Translations under genes and position numbers: made by a program | Source: Flavobacteriales bacterium | GTDB taxonomy: Bacteria > Bacteroidota > Bacteroidia > Flavobacteriales > Flavobacteriaceae | Direction: 5' to 3' | DNA length: 7,729 nt | NCBI GenBank assembly: GCA_015494775.1 | Contig: WGAP01000173.1 | Span: forward strand, 1 to 7,729 | Shown here: positions 6,027 to 7,729 of the stretch, piece after piece | How positions within the stretch are numbered: the stretch's first letter is position 1 | How the letters are laid out: every line of letters begins with the position of its first letter | The notes under the pieces: model-generated | Database searches by the model: none | The model's input: only the letters and a program-made list of their open reading frames with translations | Told to the model about the DNA's origin: nothing

Positions 6027-7124
6027 TTACATATAATAATAAACGGGATTCGTATCCCCTTCGGATTCGACAACCGCAAAATTAGGAAATTTTTCCGACA
6101 ATATCCGGGTCAAATAGCCCGTTACGAAACGTTCCGTTTCGTAATGCCCTGCATCAATGAGCAAGATTTCGCCTTCACCCGCAAAAAAATCATGATATTT
6201 CATATCGCCGGTGAGCAAAACGTCCGCCCCGGCCGCCCGGGCCGCATCAATGGCAAAAGCACCGCTTCCTCCCACCACGGCCACCCGTTCAACGGGCTTG
6301 CCGCGCATGGCCGAATGCCGCAACACGGGCGTTTGCAAAACCTTTTTGACCTGTTGCAAAAAGGCCGCTTCGTCCAAGGGCGCCGGCAAACTGCCCAAAG
6401 TGCCTATCCCTATCTCGGGATGCCTGTTCACCGTAGCATAAATTTCATAGGCCGGCTCCTCGTAGGGATGCGCTTCGCGCATAGCCCGTTCCACTGCGCC
6501 GGTCAAATGACGCGGAAAAACCACGCTCACCCGCGTTTCCGGTTCGCGATGCACCTTTCCCTGTTCTCCCACAAAAGGTTGCGCACCCTCCAAGGGCCGG
6601 AAAGTCCCGTATCCTTCCACATTGTAACTACAACTGTCGTAATTTCCGATAACGCCCGCTCCGGCGGCAAACAAGGCCTCACGCAACGCATCCGCCCGAG
6701 CATGCGGCACATAGGTAACCAGAACGCGCAAATTGTCTTCCTGCGGAATCAAAACCTTCAAATCCGTCAAACCCAAAGCCCGGGCCGTAAGCGCACTCAC
6801 GCCGTCCCGGTGGTTGTCCAGGGCCGTATGCAGGGCATAAATAGCCACGCCCTTGCGCAATGCCTTCATCACGCTGCGTTCCACATAATTGCGCCCCGTG
6901 AGCGACTTCAAACCCTTGAAAACAATCGGATGATACGTCACAATCATATTCAATCCCCGCTCCACGGCCTCGTCCACCACGCTTTCCAAAGCGTCGTGTG
7001 CTACCAAAATGCCCTTCACTTCCACTTCGGGCTCACCGCACAGCAAGCCCGTGTTATCGAAGGATTCGGCATAGGCACGCGGAAACCGGCGGTTCAAAAA
7101 TGCGGCTATATCTCCTATGGTCAT
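6027..7124 (-). CDS. NIF3-family dinuclear metal-centre protein (YbgI/YqfO type)
   Basis: A 365-aa protein of the NIF3 superfamily, often annotated as GTP cyclohydrolase 1 type 2 homolog; the true substrate is uncertain. The family forms toroidal hexamers with a two-metal site. Likely metal ligands visible are His65 (VTYHPIVF), His99/Asp103 (ALHTALDN), and His327 with Glu331 (DAGHYETE), with a LLTGDMKYHD motif at about 303-312. The second half of the first HH pair is kept and the first is Tyr64, a change I also associate with Bacteroidota members. About 110 residues between the two halves (about 125-235) form the PII/CutA-like insert seen in the longer YqfO type, so the length is normal. The start codon overlaps the ndk stop (ATGA, 4 nt), indicating translational coupling. 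The coiled-coil zinc-ribbon family gene follows after 12 nt, a neighbour pair common in this phylum. Confidence 0.93.
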   Translation of the reverse strand: MTIGDIAAFLNRRFPRAYAESFDNTGLLCGEPEVEVKGILVAHDALESVVDEAVERGLNMIVTYHPIVFKGLKSLTGRNYVERSVMKALRKGVAIYALHTALDNHRDGVSALTARALGLTDLKVLIPQEDNLRVLVTYVPHARADALREALFAAGAGVIGNYDSCSYNVEGYGTFRPLEGAQPFVGEQGKVHREPETRVSVVFPRHLTGAVERAMREAHPYEEPAYEIYATVNRHPEIGIGTLGSLPAPLDEAAFLQQVKKVLQTPVLRHSAMRGKPVERVAVVGGSGAFAIDAARAAGADVLLTGDMKYHDFFAGEGEILLIDAGHYETERFVTGYLTRILSEKFPNFAVVESEGDTNPVYYYM

Positions 7125-7543
7125 TCGAAAATTTCCCTTTGTGCAAAATGAAAAGCAATTTCATTGGCGGCATTTTCATCACTGTCCGACCCGTGAATGG
7201 CATTCTCTCCCACCGACGTGGCATAGAGCTTGCGAATGGTTCCCTCGGCGGCTTCGGCCGGATTGGTGGCACCGATCAAGGTGCGGAAATCTTCCACCGC
7301 ATTTTCTTTTTTCAAAACGGCCGCCACAATGGGCCCGCGCGACATAAATTCCACCAATTCACCGTAAAAAGGCCGCTCCTTGTGCACTTCGTAAAAACGC
7401 TCGGCATCCCGCCGCGTGAGTTGCGTCATTTTCATGGCCACGATTTCAAATCCGGCTTCGGTAATTTTGGCCAAAATCTCGCCCGTATAACCTTTTTCCA
7501 CGGCATCGGGCTTAATCATCGTAAAAGTCTTGTTTCCTTTCAT
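7121..7543 (-). CDS. ndk: Nucleoside diphosphate kinase
   Basis: A 140-aa cytoplasmic enzyme that moves the gamma-phosphate from ATP to other (d)NDPs by a ping-pong mechanism through a phospho-histidine. The catalytic His117 sits in the signature NAIHGSDSDENA. Other active-site residues are in place: Lys11 (IKPDAV), Tyr51/52 region, Arg87, Thr93, Arg104 and Asn114. The length is that of a standard bacterial Ndk and there is no extra domain. It is the first gene of a three-gene operon; its TGA overlaps the nif3 ATG. The start (MKGNKTFTMIKPDAV) is the only one that fits the family N-terminus. Confidence 0.98.
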   Translation of the reverse strand: MKGNKTFTMIKPDAVEKGYTGEILAKITEAGFEIVAMKMTQLTRRDAERFYEVHKERPFYGELVEFMSRGPIVAAVLKKENAVEDFRTLIGATNPAEAAEGTIRKLYATSVGENAIHGSDSDENAANEIAFHFAQREIFE

Positions 7544-7566
7544 AAGTTGTTGGCTTGATTTTTCCG

Positions 7567-7574
7567 CAAAAATA
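7567..7574 (-). promoter_or_regulatory. Candidate -7 element of the ndk promoter
   Basis: TATTTTTG on the minus strand matches TAnnTTTG exactly and lies 23 nt before the ndk ATG, giving a leader of roughly 17 nt. No TTTG is found at the expected distance upstream, because the GC-rich element begins there. The -33 part is therefore weak or missing. Confidence 0.4.
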
Positions 7575-7587
7575 GCAATTTTATTTG

Positions 7588-7704
7588 GGCGCCCCGGCGC
7601 TCGGGTTCGGGGCCCCGCCGGCGGACTGACGCCCGCAGCGGATGGCCGGACGTTGGAGTGAATTTTATCCGAGTCCGTCCCGCGGCTTCTCCGCGGGCCG
7701 GGAC
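7588..7704. repeat. GC-rich intergenic element with inverted repeats (REP-like candidate)
   Basis: This stretch is visibly far richer in G and C than the genes around it and contains no credible reading frame. It holds several inverted repeats. CCCGCGG/CCGCGGG with a 5-nt loop is at 7679-7697, CGGAC/GTCCG at 7647-7651 and 7673-7677, and GGCG/CGCC at 7620-7633. There are also short palindromes such as GGGGCCCC and CGCCGGCG. Neither strand has a T-run after the main hairpin, so it does not look like a terminator. Dispersed REP-type elements of this look occur between genes in many bacteria, but only one copy is visible here. The remainder of the gene-free 7544-7729 holds only the ndk leader and A/T-rich flank. 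Confidence 0.45.
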
Positions 7705-7729
7705 TTCCAATTGATTTTCAAATGTTTAC

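Noticed and set aside
5475..7151. Long plus-strand open frame opposite the coiled-coil and NIF3 genes
   Set aside because: It is antisense to two recognisable genes, and its Leu/Phe-rich start is the mirror of the Glu/Lys/Gln-rich coiled coil.
7679..7697. GC-rich hairpin as a terminator for a gene beyond the right edge
   Set aside because: No T-run follows the stem on either strand, and it is embedded in a larger GC-rich repeat-like block.

Overview
The window comes from a bacterium of the Bacteroidota. Three things point there: the gene content (Sec-exported, clade II-type nitrous oxide reductase genes and a nif3/zinc-ribbon gene pair), promoter-like sequences of the TTTG / TAnnTTTG kind, and A/T-rich leaders without clear Shine-Dalgarno sites. 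All six genes lie on the minus strand, so the gene order below runs from high to low coordinates.

The right-hand third (5229-7543) is a housekeeping operon. It holds nucleoside diphosphate kinase (ndk), a NIF3-family dinuclear-metal protein whose start overlaps the ndk stop by 4 nt, and a coiled-coil protein of the C4 zinc-ribbon family 12 nt further on. The coiled-coil protein keeps the zinc-ribbon scaffold but has no cysteine at all. A hairpin at 5164-5193 closes the operon. Upstream of ndk is a short, strikingly GC-rich intergenic stretch (about 7588-7704) full of inverted repeats. It looks like a REP-type element, not a gene.

The left-hand two thirds (1-5059) are a nos region, and this is the notable part. 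Two tandem NosZ paralogs are separated by 28 nt and are degenerate in exactly complementary ways. The first (2876-5059) keeps a perfect CuA site (His548, Cys583, Cys587, His591, Met594) but has lost all seven histidines that hold the catalytic CuZ cluster. The second (415-2847) keeps all seven CuZ histidines but has lost the CuA Cys/Cys/His/Met set at the same spacing, and it carries a fused C-terminal cytochrome c domain (CNACH). Known NosZ is a head-to-tail homodimer in which the CuA of one chain feeds the CuZ of the other. The simplest reading is therefore an obligate heterodimeric, 'split' nitrous oxide reductase: one subunit is the electron-entry CuA module and the other is the catalytic CuZ module. 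I know of no description of such an arrangement, but I could not search.

After the CuZ subunit gene comes an intrinsic terminator (367-391). Next is the start of a small membrane protein resembling NosB, which usually follows clade II nosZ; it runs off the left edge of the window. A promoter-like sequence sits directly in front of it. Another, stronger promoter (TAnnTTTG at 5089-5096) precedes the CuA subunit gene and probably drives the two-gene unit.
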